From contig CAWHAL010000001.1 of assembly GCA_963827315.1 (NCBI GenBank), positions 186,001 to 250,000 on the forward strand: DNA of 64,000 nt. The letters are read 5' to 3'. Source of the stretch: CAVXEF01 sp963827315. GTDB taxonomy: Bacteria; Planctomycetota; Phycisphaerae; Sedimentisphaerales; Anaerobacaceae. Below, in pieces: positions 1 to 7,886 of the stretch. Each line of letters opens with the position of its first letter. Positions within the stretch are counted from its first letter, which is position 1. The position numbers and the translations under genes were made by a program. A model generated the notes under the pieces. The model had not been told where the DNA came from. It searched no databases and saw only the letters and a list, made by a program, of their open reading frames with translations.

Positions 1-222
1 CGAAAAACTTAGCATCTGCGCCCACGGCATAAGAGATGGAAAACGACCGCTGGCACCTCGCCCAACGAAAAGAAATCCGCTTAAAAACTCAAAGTAGCCG
101 AACGAAACCATGCTTCCCCAAACAACAATCATTAAGGTGGTCAATGAGCCGACAAGTGACCCCTTAAAATACTGATAAACAACACATCCCAAAATAATCA
201 GCACTACAAGTATACTGCCCAT
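1..222 (-). CDS. CvpA-like membrane protein, partial
   Basis: The first 74 codons of a gene that leaves the window at its 3' end, read from an ATG at 220-222. The peptide opens with a hydrophobic segment (SILVVLIILGCVVYQYF), then a Gly/Ser turn and a second hydrophobic stretch (residues about 24-55). This pattern resembles the short N-termini of planctomycete CvpA-family proteins, but no diagnostic residue can be checked in so short a piece. It lies 36 bases downstream of the PilB-like gene on the same strand, so it probably belongs to the same transcript as the pilT pair. Function unknown; the family name is tentative. Confidence 0.45.
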   Translation of the reverse strand, partial: MGSILVVLIILGCVVYQYFKGSLVGSLTTLMIVVWGSMVSFGYFEFLSGFLFVGRGASGRFPSLMPWAQMLSFS

Positions 223-258
223 CGTGTCCTCTTCGATTACACAGCCGCCTTCAACATC

Positions 259-1935
259 TCATCTGTTCGCGTCCCGTCGCGGCTCTTTTACCTTCTTCTT
301 TGTTGAAAATATCCTCACCATCTCGTTGATTGCTGTTTCGCCGGCAATAACCCTCTTAAGCGCCTCCTCTTGCAGGTAAACCATTTTAGCACGTCTGAAC
401 TCGGTACCAATCTGCGACAGCGAATCCGACTGTTTTATAACTTCTCTTAACCGGTCGTCTATCATTATGATTTCGAATATTCCTGTTCGGCCGAGAAAAC
501 CCGTCCCCTGACAATCTTCACACGTTGTGGCTTTGCCCCGCTTATCGTACACAGCCTCGCCGGCGCGGTAGAGCACCTTTGCTTTCTCCGCAGGTATGTT
601 GAACTTCCTGAGAAGCTCCTTGTTTGGCTCGTATCCCTGTTTGCATCGCTCACAGAGTTTCCTCAGCAGTCGCTGGGCACTTATGCCCGCCAGCGTCTCA
701 GCCGCCAGGCTCCTGTCGCCGACCAGTTTTATCCACTTCCCCAGTGCCTGCATCACGTTGGTCGCATCAAGTGTAACATATACGAGCTTTGCATCTTTAG
801 CAGCCGCACATGCAATCTTTGCCGTTTCAGCGTCCTCGCAGTCAGCTACACCGACAATATCCGACCCCATCCTTATTATTGACTCCAGCCTTTTGCCGTA
901 GCTGGTCGTGCCGGTATCGCTGAGAGTGAACATATTTTGCGTTATGTTCAGCAGCTCGGCGGATGGTTGTCTCTCGAGCGTGTTGATGCTGTTAAGAAAG
1001 GCATCGTGGCATCGCAGAAGCGCATAAAATGTCGTTGTTACGCCGCTGCCTTTGGGACCGGTTATGATAAATACCCCCTCTTTAACCTGACGCAGCTTAC
1101 TTAGCTGCCGGTACTGTTCTGCCGTCAGTCCCATCTCTTCCAGCTTTTTCATCTGGTGCTGAGCCACCTGTCTGACTATGACCTGCTCTCCCGCCGTTGA
1201 GCCGGCGGCCTTCAGCTCCCACTCGATGCTTTCCTCATCTCGATGCACCGTAAAACGACCCGTCTGCGGTTTGCGCTTCTCTTCGGGGTCCAGGTCTGCA
1301 AGGTTCTTCAGAAACCGAAGTAAGTACTCCGTCTGTTCCTTGGCCAGGTCCGGCTGTTGCAGACCCGCGCCGTCCACGTAGTAGGTAACCTTACAGCTTT
1401 CAGGCCCCGTTGAAAAAGCAATGTCGCTCGCTCTTCGCCGTTTGACATTGGTAAACAGCTCACATGCCGACTTGTAGCCGAAAAAGTCCGCCGTTTTCGG
1501 TTCCGGCACCGGCACTTCATTGTTGTTGGCGGTTATAAACACAAATTCACCACCAGCCGCCGGCTTCTTCGCTCCCCTCGATAGTAAACCTTTGATATGT
1601 TCAGCCGTCAAAACACGGTTGAAATCCGGAACCTTCGCATTGCGGTGTAGCACATAGCTTGCTGATGCCGCACCAACAGCCACCAGATAAAATAGCATCC
1701 CCACAATAAAAACGGGAACAACCAGCCAGATTAACGCCGCCGCTGCCCCAACCCCGACTACGATTCCTGTCCAGAAAATCTCTTTGGTCCCCACCGTCTT
1801 GGCGTCTTTGTTCACCCAGCCAACCAGCGAAAGCCACAAAAAAAACAAAATCAGAAAAACAGCAAATTTAACCGGCGATATATATCCGCCGTATCCTGCC
1901 GCCGCTAACAGTAATTCCGCCATAAGGCGCCCCAT
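259..1935 (-). CDS. Degenerate PilB/GspE-like secretion ATPase with N-terminal membrane segments
   Basis: 558 residues. The C-terminal 300 residues align in order with type II/IV secretion ATPases (PilB/GspE), including the zinc tetracysteine site C428/C431 and C472/C475 and the following GFLGRTGIFEI stretch. The nucleotide-binding residues are lost. The Walker A position reads GPKGSGVTTT (293-302) with Val299 for the lysine, the Asp box reads TLERQPSAE instead of T-[IV]-E-D-P, the Walker B box reads IVGVADCED instead of MVGEIRD, and the His box reads TLDAT instead of TLHTN. Two or three hydrophobic segments (about 18-42 and 53-95) precede the domain, which is unusual because PilB is cytosolic. 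I infer a membrane-tethered pseudo-ATPase. It lies 18 bases downstream of pilT, so co-expression is likely. ATG codons at 1935 and 1923 are both possible starts. Confidence 0.8.
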   Translation of the reverse strand: MGRLMAELLLAAAGYGGYISPVKFAVFLILFFLWLSLVGWVNKDAKTVGTKEIFWTGIVVGVGAAAALIWLVVPVFIVGMLFYLVAVGAASASYVLHRNAKVPDFNRVLTAEHIKGLLSRGAKKPAAGGEFVFITANNNEVPVPEPKTADFFGYKSACELFTNVKRRRASDIAFSTGPESCKVTYYVDGAGLQQPDLAKEQTEYLLRFLKNLADLDPEEKRKPQTGRFTVHRDEESIEWELKAAGSTAGEQVIVRQVAQHQMKKLEEMGLTAEQYRQLSKLRQVKEGVFIITGPKGSGVTTTFYALLRCHDAFLNSINTLERQPSAELLNITQNMFTLSDTGTTSYGKRLESIIRMGSDIVGVADCEDAETAKIACAAAKDAKLVYVTLDATNVMQALGKWIKLVGDRSLAAETLAGISAQRLLRKLCERCKQGYEPNKELLRKFNIPAEKAKVLYRAGEAVYDKRGKATTCEDCQGTGFLGRTGIFEIIMIDDRLREVIKQSDSLSQIGTEFRRAKMVYLQEEALKRVIAGETAINEMVRIFSTKKKVKEPRRDANR

Positions 1936-1953
1936 TTAACAACTAACAAAATC

Positions 1954-3087
1954 TCACAAAATACCGCTCGCCGTGCTCCTGATGCCCTTCAGTGCCATCT
2001 TCAATTCTTCAACATTCGGAGCTATTTTATATGCATCTTTCGGGTCCACGCTGCCGTCTTTTATCAGCTCGCACAAACTGTAAGTAAAATCCTGCATCCC
2101 TTCATTCTGACTGCTCCTGATTATGCTGGGTAAGTCCGATACCCTTTCTTCGGAGATAAGTTTACGAACCGTCGGATTCGCCACCAGAATCTCCACGGCT
2201 GGCATCCTGCCCACATCTTTCTTGATGCTCGGCACAAGCATTTGGCTGATGATGGCCTTGACCGTCAGGCTCAGAGTTTGTCTCGCAAGGTCTCTTTCGT
2301 TCTGGGCAAACAAATCCAGAATTCTTTGCACAGCCTGCGAGGTATTTGCCGAGTACATCGTTCCGAAGACAAGCCGGCCGGTCTCCGCGGCTCGCATCCC
2401 CGCCGTAACTGTTTTGGCATCACGTATCTCCCCCACGAAAACAACATCCGGGTCCTGACGCACAAGGTACCTCAAAGCCTCATCGAAATCCTTTACATCA
2501 AGGCCGACTTCTCTCTGCGTCACTATCGCCTTCTTGTCCTGGAAAAGGTATTCGATGGGGTCTTCGATTGTAACTATATGGCATGATTGCGTACGATTTA
2601 TAAAATCTATCATAGCTGCTATCGTCGTTGTCTTGCCTCCGCCAGCTGGCCCTACCACCAGAATCAGCCCCTGCCCCAGGTCGCAAATCTTCTCCAGTAT
2701 CGCCGGAAGATGCAGCTCTTCAAAAGCCGGTACCGTCGAGTTTACACGTCGCGCCACAAGGCTGACCATGCCTCTTTGTCGAAATATGTTTATTCGGAAA
2801 CGGTCTTCGCCGCCTATCTCGTGTGCGAAATCCAGCGTACCCTCCTTCAGAAAAAGCTCTCTTTGAGCAGGGTTCAGTATCTCAAACACCATCCGTTCGA
2901 CCATCTCCGCGGTCATAACCTCCCCAGTTGTGTTCTTCAGTTGACCGTACAGACGCAGCTTGGCAGGCTGACCCACCTTCAGGTGCAAATCGCTTGCCTG
3001 CATCTTGACCGCTGCCCTGAAAAACTTATATAATCGGGGTTCGTCTTCGGGCTTCTTTTCAGCTTTTACAGATTGGTCTTCGGCCAT
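1954..3087 (-). CDS. pilT: Twitching motility ATPase PilT
   Basis: 377 residues, slightly longer than typical PilT (about 345). This hexameric ATPase drives retraction of type IV pili at the inner membrane. All catalytic features are present: Walker A GPAGGGKTTT (146-155), Asp box TIEDPIEY (173-180), Walker B DPDVVFVGEIRD (212-223) with its glutamate, and the region around VRKLISEERVSDLP that matches the PilT C-terminal domain. An acidic/Lys-rich 20-residue N-terminal extension precedes the PAS-like domain. It is first in a minus-strand run with the degenerate PilB-like gene and a CvpA-like gene. No pilin or PilC/PilM-Q genes occur in the window. Confidence 0.95.
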   Translation of the reverse strand: MAEDQSVKAEKKPEDEPRLYKFFRAAVKMQASDLHLKVGQPAKLRLYGQLKNTTGEVMTAEMVERMVFEILNPAQRELFLKEGTLDFAHEIGGEDRFRINIFRQRGMVSLVARRVNSTVPAFEELHLPAILEKICDLGQGLILVVGPAGGGKTTTIAAMIDFINRTQSCHIVTIEDPIEYLFQDKKAIVTQREVGLDVKDFDEALRYLVRQDPDVVFVGEIRDAKTVTAGMRAAETGRLVFGTMYSANTSQAVQRILDLFAQNERDLARQTLSLTVKAIISQMLVPSIKKDVGRMPAVEILVANPTVRKLISEERVSDLPSIIRSSQNEGMQDFTYSLCELIKDGSVDPKDAYKIAPNVEELKMALKGIRSTASGIL

Positions 3088-3296
3088 TATCGCGCTCGCC
3101 CCAAAGCTAACTCGACCATCCTTGTAATCTTTACATTATACATAGGCGGCCAAACACTGTCAACTTTCGATAAACAGTCGTCTCTGCCGCCGCTCGAAAA
3201 CACACCCGAAGCCTCAGCACCACCCCAACTCCGACCTCGCTTCGCTGTAGCGCTGCGCAAAGGCGAGTAATCAATCGCAAATAGTTAATGTCGCAC

Positions 3297-5078
3297 TTAA
3301 CCGCCGCGGATACCGCCAACCAAACTCCCTGCCGCATCCTGCAGGCTGCTCAGAAAGTAATTTCTGACCACCACATCCCAGCTCATACTTCTTGCAAGCT
3401 GATAGCCGGTTTCAATCATACTCTTGAGTTCAGACTCATTTCTCGGCAGGTTCCAGATTATCTGCTTTGCAACTTTTTCGCTTTGGAGCGATTCTATTTG
3501 GCTTCGCTCACCCTCATTGATTCGAAGCAGTTCCTTGATATCGGCACAGCTATCGTACCCTAAGTTGGTATAATCGGCGATGACAACATTTTTAGCCGTC
3601 TCCGCCCCGCTTATCTTCTGCAAAAATCCCGCGCATCCGCAGACGCTGCCTATCACACATATTCCGCCGAAGGTCAGTGACTCAAGCTGGGATATCCCGA
3701 ACGGCTCATAAATACTTTGGCCAAATTCCACGTCGGTGCCTTTACGAATATCCATAAAGTCCATATCTGCCGGCATTCTTTTGCCGCAGTGTTTCGGCTC
3801 GAATCCAAACTGGTTGATGAAAATGACCTTTATATTCCGGCTCCTCGCATTGAATTCCTGCACTGCCGTATAAAAATCAGCCTCGCCGCCGGACATATCG
3901 GGCCAGCCCTGCCGGTGCGCAACAGGCCAGTTATACACCGACTCCATATTGAGAATGTCCTCTGTCGGTCTTTGTGAAACCTCCGTCGATAGCAGAAACA
4001 GCACCGCCGTCTTCCCCTCCGCCCTGAAGTCTTTTTCGAGATGTTCAAGCACCCCAAGGTCACGCCACAAACCTTTGCTTCGTACCAGTCTTGTCACGTG
4101 CGTAAAGACAAAATCCGGTCTATAGCCCAGTAGATTCTCACAATATAATTGTAGCCTTTCTTTCGACTGAAGTTTGTCGGCGACGCCGATTTGGTAGGCC
4201 GGTATCCCGTTATAGACTATATTTATCTTCGCAGTTTCGAATTCAGGTGCTAAAAATCGCAGCTCATCGGCAACATAATCACCCACCGCATATATATTGT
4301 CGCAGTATCTCGAAGCCCGCACTAAAGGATGTTTGAAATAAGCGCTTTGGTCTCCGAAAACTTCGTCCACGTACAATTTGTTTTCACGTGCTTGCTTGAT
4401 AACATTATAGAACATCACATCGTGACCGGGATGTTTTTCGATGATTCGGCGTATCGTGGCAACCTCATGAGCATAGAAAGCGGTTCTGAAATTGCAGCCG
4501 CTCTCCAGAATAGCCGCCAGTGCGGTAGGCATTCCCATAAACTCATGGGCGATAACGACTGTCGGGTCCTTCGCCGCACCTATCACTTTTAACGCAGCAA
4601 TCGCCGCAGGCGCCAGTCTGACATACTGTTCGTAATCCCAGAAATGCTCATACAAATCGCTGCGGATGCCGAACGCCTCGAACAGGCGCCACTTGAACTC
4701 ATCGACGGGTTCTTTCTTCATTCGCGTTACATCGATAAGCAAAACTTCCGGCGCACTTTTTATGCCCGTTTGCTCATCGACAAACGTTCGCCTTCCGTAG
4801 ACAATGCCCACGTTGTAGTAATCTTCGATTCTCCGAAACTCGCCGGCATAAACCGTCTCCGCAAATCCATCCAGAGACGAGTAGAACACCTGCCCATCTT
4901 CACCAAGTCTGGTTGATAAAGGCCCCTTGCTCTCGAACAATGGTCCGACGAGGATTGAACGACTGACCGTGTCAAGATAAAAATCGCAGGTAAACAGCCC
5001 CTGAAGGACAGCACCTATACCCCCGACCTTACCCACCGCCTCATGGGTAACGTGAACCGCCGTCATCTTTTTATCCAT
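3297..5078 (-). CDS. Starch/glycogen-synthase-like GT-B glycosyltransferase
   Basis: 593 residues. The N-terminus HVTHEAVGKVGGIGAVLQGL carries the K-x-G-G loop that binds ADP/UDP-glucose in starch and glycogen synthases (GT5/GT3). Near the C-terminus YEPFGISQLESLTFGG gives the E-x7-E motif of retaining GT-B enzymes. The central part (VVIAHEFMGMPTALAAI, FVFTHVTRLVRSKGLWRDL) also fits two Rossmann domains. It probably extends an alpha-glucan, but it is longer than bacterial GlgA (about 480) and the sugar donor cannot be read from sequence. A purine-rich GGGAGAG stretch precedes the ATG. No other glycogen gene lies nearby. A single-copy glycosyltransferase of another glycan is the alternative. 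Confidence 0.75.
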   Translation of the reverse strand: MDKKMTAVHVTHEAVGKVGGIGAVLQGLFTCDFYLDTVSRSILVGPLFESKGPLSTRLGEDGQVFYSSLDGFAETVYAGEFRRIEDYYNVGIVYGRRTFVDEQTGIKSAPEVLLIDVTRMKKEPVDEFKWRLFEAFGIRSDLYEHFWDYEQYVRLAPAAIAALKVIGAAKDPTVVIAHEFMGMPTALAAILESGCNFRTAFYAHEVATIRRIIEKHPGHDVMFYNVIKQARENKLYVDEVFGDQSAYFKHPLVRASRYCDNIYAVGDYVADELRFLAPEFETAKINIVYNGIPAYQIGVADKLQSKERLQLYCENLLGYRPDFVFTHVTRLVRSKGLWRDLGVLEHLEKDFRAEGKTAVLFLLSTEVSQRPTEDILNMESVYNWPVAHRQGWPDMSGGEADFYTAVQEFNARSRNIKVIFINQFGFEPKHCGKRMPADMDFMDIRKGTDVEFGQSIYEPFGISQLESLTFGGICVIGSVCGCAGFLQKISGAETAKNVVIADYTNLGYDSCADIKELLRINEGERSQIESLQSEKVAKQIIWNLPRNESELKSMIETGYQLARSMSWDVVVRNYFLSSLQDAAGSLVGGIRGG

Positions 5079-5302
5079 AATAAGTCTCTCCCAAGCCGTG
5101 ACAATTCCCGGAACGTTGCTTCCATCAATGGCATATAAAATATAAGTAATAGCTCATAGAAAGCCAAATGGCTGGGCCATGCCATAGGCACTGAAGAGGT
5201 CGAGCCGTTGGATGGTTTTTGCAGGTCGCGGAAGTCACCCCCCGAACTCAGCCGCCGAGAACGGTTTTTAGGGACTTTGCATTGGGCCGAAAATCTTTCC
5301 CT

Positions 5303-5818
5303 TTAGCCCATTCTGCTGCGCAGCTCTCTTATCAGACCTGAAAGTACCTGTTGTGGAATGCCCGCCAGTTCCCGCTCCGGTATCTCAGCAAGTGCTATCT
5401 TGTCGAGAATCTTTATTGACCTTTTGCCGTATGACGCTATCAAGCCTCTGCTCCTTTTAGCCGCCTCCTCCTGCCCCTCCGCCATTTGATGCAGACAGCC
5501 GATGATGTTTTTCTCCAGTTGCTCGTCGCTGATTTCGGCCGGCCATACCATAACCTCAGCCTCAACATCAGCCGACTCACCCGGAACCTCCTTCTCACGA
5601 AGTATATCCTCGCTGAGCTTGGAGGTCTCGTCCATCAGTCGTTTTCGTCGCGCCTCCTCACTTTCATCTATCGGTGCCAGTTTCAGCTCTTCGCCCTCGC
5701 TGAGGTCCGGAACATATAACTTGTTATGGCAGGCGGGGCATTTCCCCCATTTGCCGCCGGCGCTGTCAGGCGCCTCTATCTTCTTGCCGCAGTATTCGCA
5801 ATGAAATGTCACAGTCAT
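5303..5818 (-). CDS. Zinc-ribbon protein of unknown function
   Basis: 171 residues. The head (FHCEYCGKKIEAPDSAGG, then CPACHNKLYVP) is a CxxC...CxxC zinc ribbon of a type common in planctomycete proteins, and the same head occurs in the protein at 56016-56867. The rest is charged and helical (acidic linker 40-110, then a basic helical tail) with no membrane segment. A strong GGAGG ribosome site precedes the ATG. It sits upstream of queF on the same strand with a palindromic repeat between them. Function not recognised. Confidence 0.7.
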   Translation of the reverse strand: MTVTFHCEYCGKKIEAPDSAGGKWGKCPACHNKLYVPDLSEGEELKLAPIDESEEARRKRLMDETSKLSEDILREKEVPGESADVEAEVMVWPAEISDEQLEKNIIGCLHQMAEGQEEAAKRSRGLIASYGKRSIKILDKIALAEIPERELAGIPQQVLSGLIRELRSRMG

Positions 5819-5830
5819 TTTCTTGCCTCC

Positions 5831-5887
5831 GATTTATCCGCCTGTGGCGAACTGGTTATTTGTCAATTTTATCCGCCTGTGGCGGAT
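5831..5887. repeat. Two copies of the GC palindrome repeat (ATCCGCC-NNN-GGCGGAT)
   Basis: A partial copy at 5831-5852 (right arm decayed) and a perfect 17-base palindrome at 5871-5887 with centre TGT. The second copy contributes the last bases around the queF stop. This family recurs across the window with a variable three-base centre, at 9285, 18801, 27699 (imperfect), 35591, 45553 and 48514. Confidence 0.85.
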
Positions 5888-6228
5888 TTATATTCCGCTG
5901 CCACCTCCGTCGTTACCCCCCCGCGAGGGGTAAACCGTGAGGTAACCTTCATCCATCTCGGCTTGCAGACGCCTGTTAAATCATCTAAAATTTCGTTTGT
6001 CAATGCCTCATAAAAGATTCCTCGATTGCGATAGCTCTGCATATAAAATTTGAGGCTCTTTAGTTCGACGCATACCTTGTCTGGAATGTACTCGATAACA
6101 ATCTCGCCGAAGTCCGGCTGACCCGTCCGCGGACAGACACTTGTAAATTCGGGACATCTGATTGTGATAACGTAATCACGCTCCGGACTGGGATTGTCGA
6201 ACAGCTCAAATTTCGGCTTTTTCTCCAT
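5869..6228 (-). CDS. queF: NADPH-dependent 7-cyano-7-deazaguanine reductase QueF
   Basis: 119 residues, the short unimodular QueF type. It reduces preQ0 to preQ1 in queuosine biosynthesis in the cytoplasm. Visible signatures are PEFTSVCPRTGQPDFG, containing the nucleophilic cysteine and the following aspartate, the substrate/NADPH motif ELKSLKFYMQSYRNRGIFYEA, and FTPRGG near the C-terminus. It is divergent from queC-queE with about 70 bases between them, so the pathway is clustered. queD is not in the window. A GAGGT ribosome site precedes the ATG. Confidence 0.97.
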   Translation of the reverse strand: MEKKPKFELFDNPSPERDYVITIRCPEFTSVCPRTGQPDFGEIVIEYIPDKVCVELKSLKFYMQSYRNRGIFYEALTNEILDDLTGVCKPRWMKVTSRFTPRGGVTTEVAAEYKSATGG

Positions 6229-6238
6229 CTACTGCACC

Positions 6239-6267
6239 TCGCAAAATCCGCGATAACCTAATATAAT
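6239..6267 (+). promoter_or_regulatory. Probable promoter of queC-queE
   Basis: A perfect TATAAT lies at 6262-6267, 32 bases before the queC ATG. With a 17-base spacer the -35 would be the poor TCGCAA at 6239-6244. I saw no preQ1 riboswitch-like structure in the short leader. Confidence 0.45.
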
Positions 6268-6299
6268 GGATACCGCTTCTTTTGACAAGGTCGAGAAAA

Positions 6300-7004
6300 A
6301 TGAAGAAAGATAAAAAAGCAGTTGTTTTGTTAAGTGGCGGCCTCGATTCTGCCACCACCCTCGCTGTCGCCCGCAGCGAAGGTTTCCGATTGTTTGCCTT
6401 GACTTTCAGTTATGGCCAGCGGCACAATCGCGAAATCGAGGCCGCAAGGAAAATAGCCCGTCTGTTGGCTGTTTCTGAGCATCGTGTAATTGATATCGAC
6501 TTGGCCGCTTTCGGCGGCTCAGCTCTTACCGACCGCTCGATTGAAGTCCCCAAGGATAGAAGTGATTTAGGCAGGCCAGACTATATCCCGCCAACCTATG
6601 TGCCCGCCCGAAACACCATATTTTTAAGTTATGCCCTTGCCTGGGCTGAGGTATTGGGCGCATTCGATATCTTTATCGGCGTCAACTGCACCGATTACAG
6701 CGGCTACCCCGACTGCCGCCCTGAATTTATATCCGCCTTCGAAAAACTCTCCAATCTCGCCACCGCCGCCGCTATTAACCGAAAAGGACAATATCGCATC
6801 CATACCCCGATTATAAATATGACCAAAAGTGAAATCATCCTCACCGGCACAAAATTAGGAGTAGATTATTCCATAACCTGCAGTTGTTATGACCCCGACG
6901 AGGCCGGCAGAAGTTGTGGCAGGTGTGACTCCTGCAGATTAAGATTAAAAGGTTTTGCCGAAGCAGGCCTGAAAGACCCGATTGAATACGTAACTGGAAG
7001 TTAG
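6300..7004 (+). CDS. queC: 7-cyano-7-deazaguanine synthase QueC
   Basis: 234 residues from the ATG at 6300; the frame can be extended to a TTG at 6282, but an AAGG lies about ten bases before the ATG. The ATP-dependent enzyme converts 7-carboxy-7-deazaguanine to preQ0. The PP-loop SGGLDS (residues 12-17) and the C-terminal zinc site (CSCYDP, then CGRCDSC) are intact, as is YVPARNTIFLSYA. It is followed after three bases by queE, so the two are probably translationally coupled. Confidence 0.97.
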   Translation: MKKDKKAVVLLSGGLDSATTLAVARSEGFRLFALTFSYGQRHNREIEAARKIARLLAVSEHRVIDIDLAAFGGSALTDRSIEVPKDRSDLGRPDYIPPTYVPARNTIFLSYALAWAEVLGAFDIFIGVNCTDYSGYPDCRPEFISAFEKLSNLATAAAINRKGQYRIHTPIINMTKSEIILTGTKLGVDYSITCSCYDPDEAGRSCGRCDSCRLRLKGFAEAGLKDPIEYVTGS

Positions 7005-7007
7005 CTG

Positions 7008-7688
7008 ATGAGAATAAACGAAATCTTTTATTCTCTGCAGGGCGAGGGTTTCCTGACGGGTGTACCGAGTGTCTTTGTGCGCCTGGCCGGCTGCCCGCTG
7101 CGCTGCAAGTGGTGCGATACCAAATACGCCTGGGATAGTATCGCCGGCGAAAACTACAGCATTGAAAGAATCCTCCAAACCATTCAGCAATGGCCCTCTA
7201 AATTCATCGTAATAACAGGCGGCGAACCAATGATAAACTTAAGTCTGCCAAAGTTGCTGCGAAAGTTAAAAGCACTCGGAAAACACATAACCGTTGAAAC
7301 TGCCGGCATCGCATTTATTCCCGATATGCCTTGTGATTTGATGAGTATCAGCCCGAAATTGAGTAACTCTACACCGACCGACCCAAAACTTTCAGCCATC
7401 CACGAAAATTCAAGGCTTGATTTGTCCGTTTTGCGCGAGTTGATTGACCATTACAATTATCAGTTGAAGTTTGTCGTCGATTCAGAGGATGACTTGTCAG
7501 AGATACAGCAAACGATAGAGAAAATCGGCGACGTCGATTTGGAGAAGGTAATGTTGATGCCGCAGGCAACCACAAGAGACGAACTTTTAGCCAAATCGCC
7601 GATTGTTACCGAAATGTGCAAACGCACCGGCTTTGCCTTCTGCAACCGCCTGCAAATCCTGCTCTGGAATAACGAGAGAGGAACGTAA
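7008..7688 (+). CDS. queE: 7-carboxy-7-deazaguanine synthase QueE (radical SAM)
   Basis: 226 residues. It rearranges 6-carboxytetrahydropterin to 7-carboxy-7-deazaguanine using S-adenosylmethionine. The substrate-binding start FYSLQGEG, the cluster-binding CPLRCKWCDTKYAW (C-x3-C-x2-C) and the SAM-binding TGGEP motif are all present. It is the second gene of the queC-queE operon, three bases after queC. Confidence 0.97.
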   Translation: MRINEIFYSLQGEGFLTGVPSVFVRLAGCPLRCKWCDTKYAWDSIAGENYSIERILQTIQQWPSKFIVITGGEPMINLSLPKLLRKLKALGKHITVETAGIAFIPDMPCDLMSISPKLSNSTPTDPKLSAIHENSRLDLSVLRELIDHYNYQLKFVVDSEDDLSEIQQTIEKIGDVDLEKVMLMPQATTRDELLAKSPIVTEMCKRTGFAFCNRLQILLWNNERGT

Positions 7689-7704
7689 TTAACCGACTTA
7701 CTGA

Positions 7705-7733
7705 TTGACAACCGCCGGTAAATAAAATAGAAA
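7705..7733 (+). promoter_or_regulatory. Probable promoter of tRNA-Leu
   Basis: A perfect TTGACA at 7705-7710 is followed, after 17 bases, by TAGAAA at 7728-7733 (four of six consensus positions). The predicted start falls just before the tRNA at 7749. Confidence 0.5.
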
Positions 7734-7748
7734 ATAATAAATTGATTC

Positions 7749-7831
7749 GCCCGGGTGGCGGAATTGGCAGACGCGCTAGCTTGAGGTGCTAGTGGGAATT
7801 TCCCTTGCAGGTTCGAATCCTGTCCCGGGCA
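7749..7831 (+). tRNA. tRNA-Leu (anticodon GAG)
   Basis: An 83-base cloverleaf of the class II type. The acceptor arms GCCCGGG (7749-7755) and CCCGGGC (7824-7830) pair perfectly, with discriminator A7831. The D arm contains GGCAGACGC. The anticodon stem CTAGC/GCTAG encloses TTGAGGT, giving GAG. A long variable arm (about GTGGGAATTTCCC) and the GGTTCGAATCC T arm follow. CCA is not encoded. Confidence 0.97.
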
Positions 7832-7886
7832 ATTGTTGACTGGCTTCCTTCAATGATAAATAGTCAATAATAAATAATAAATTCCT

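Noticed and set aside
259..1935. Pseudogene status for the PilB-like protein
   Set aside because: The frame is intact over 558 codons and zinc cysteines are kept, so functional repurposing is more likely than decay.
6229..6299. preQ1 riboswitch before queC
   Set aside because: The leader is only about 25 bases after the predicted start and shows no pseudoknot-like elements.
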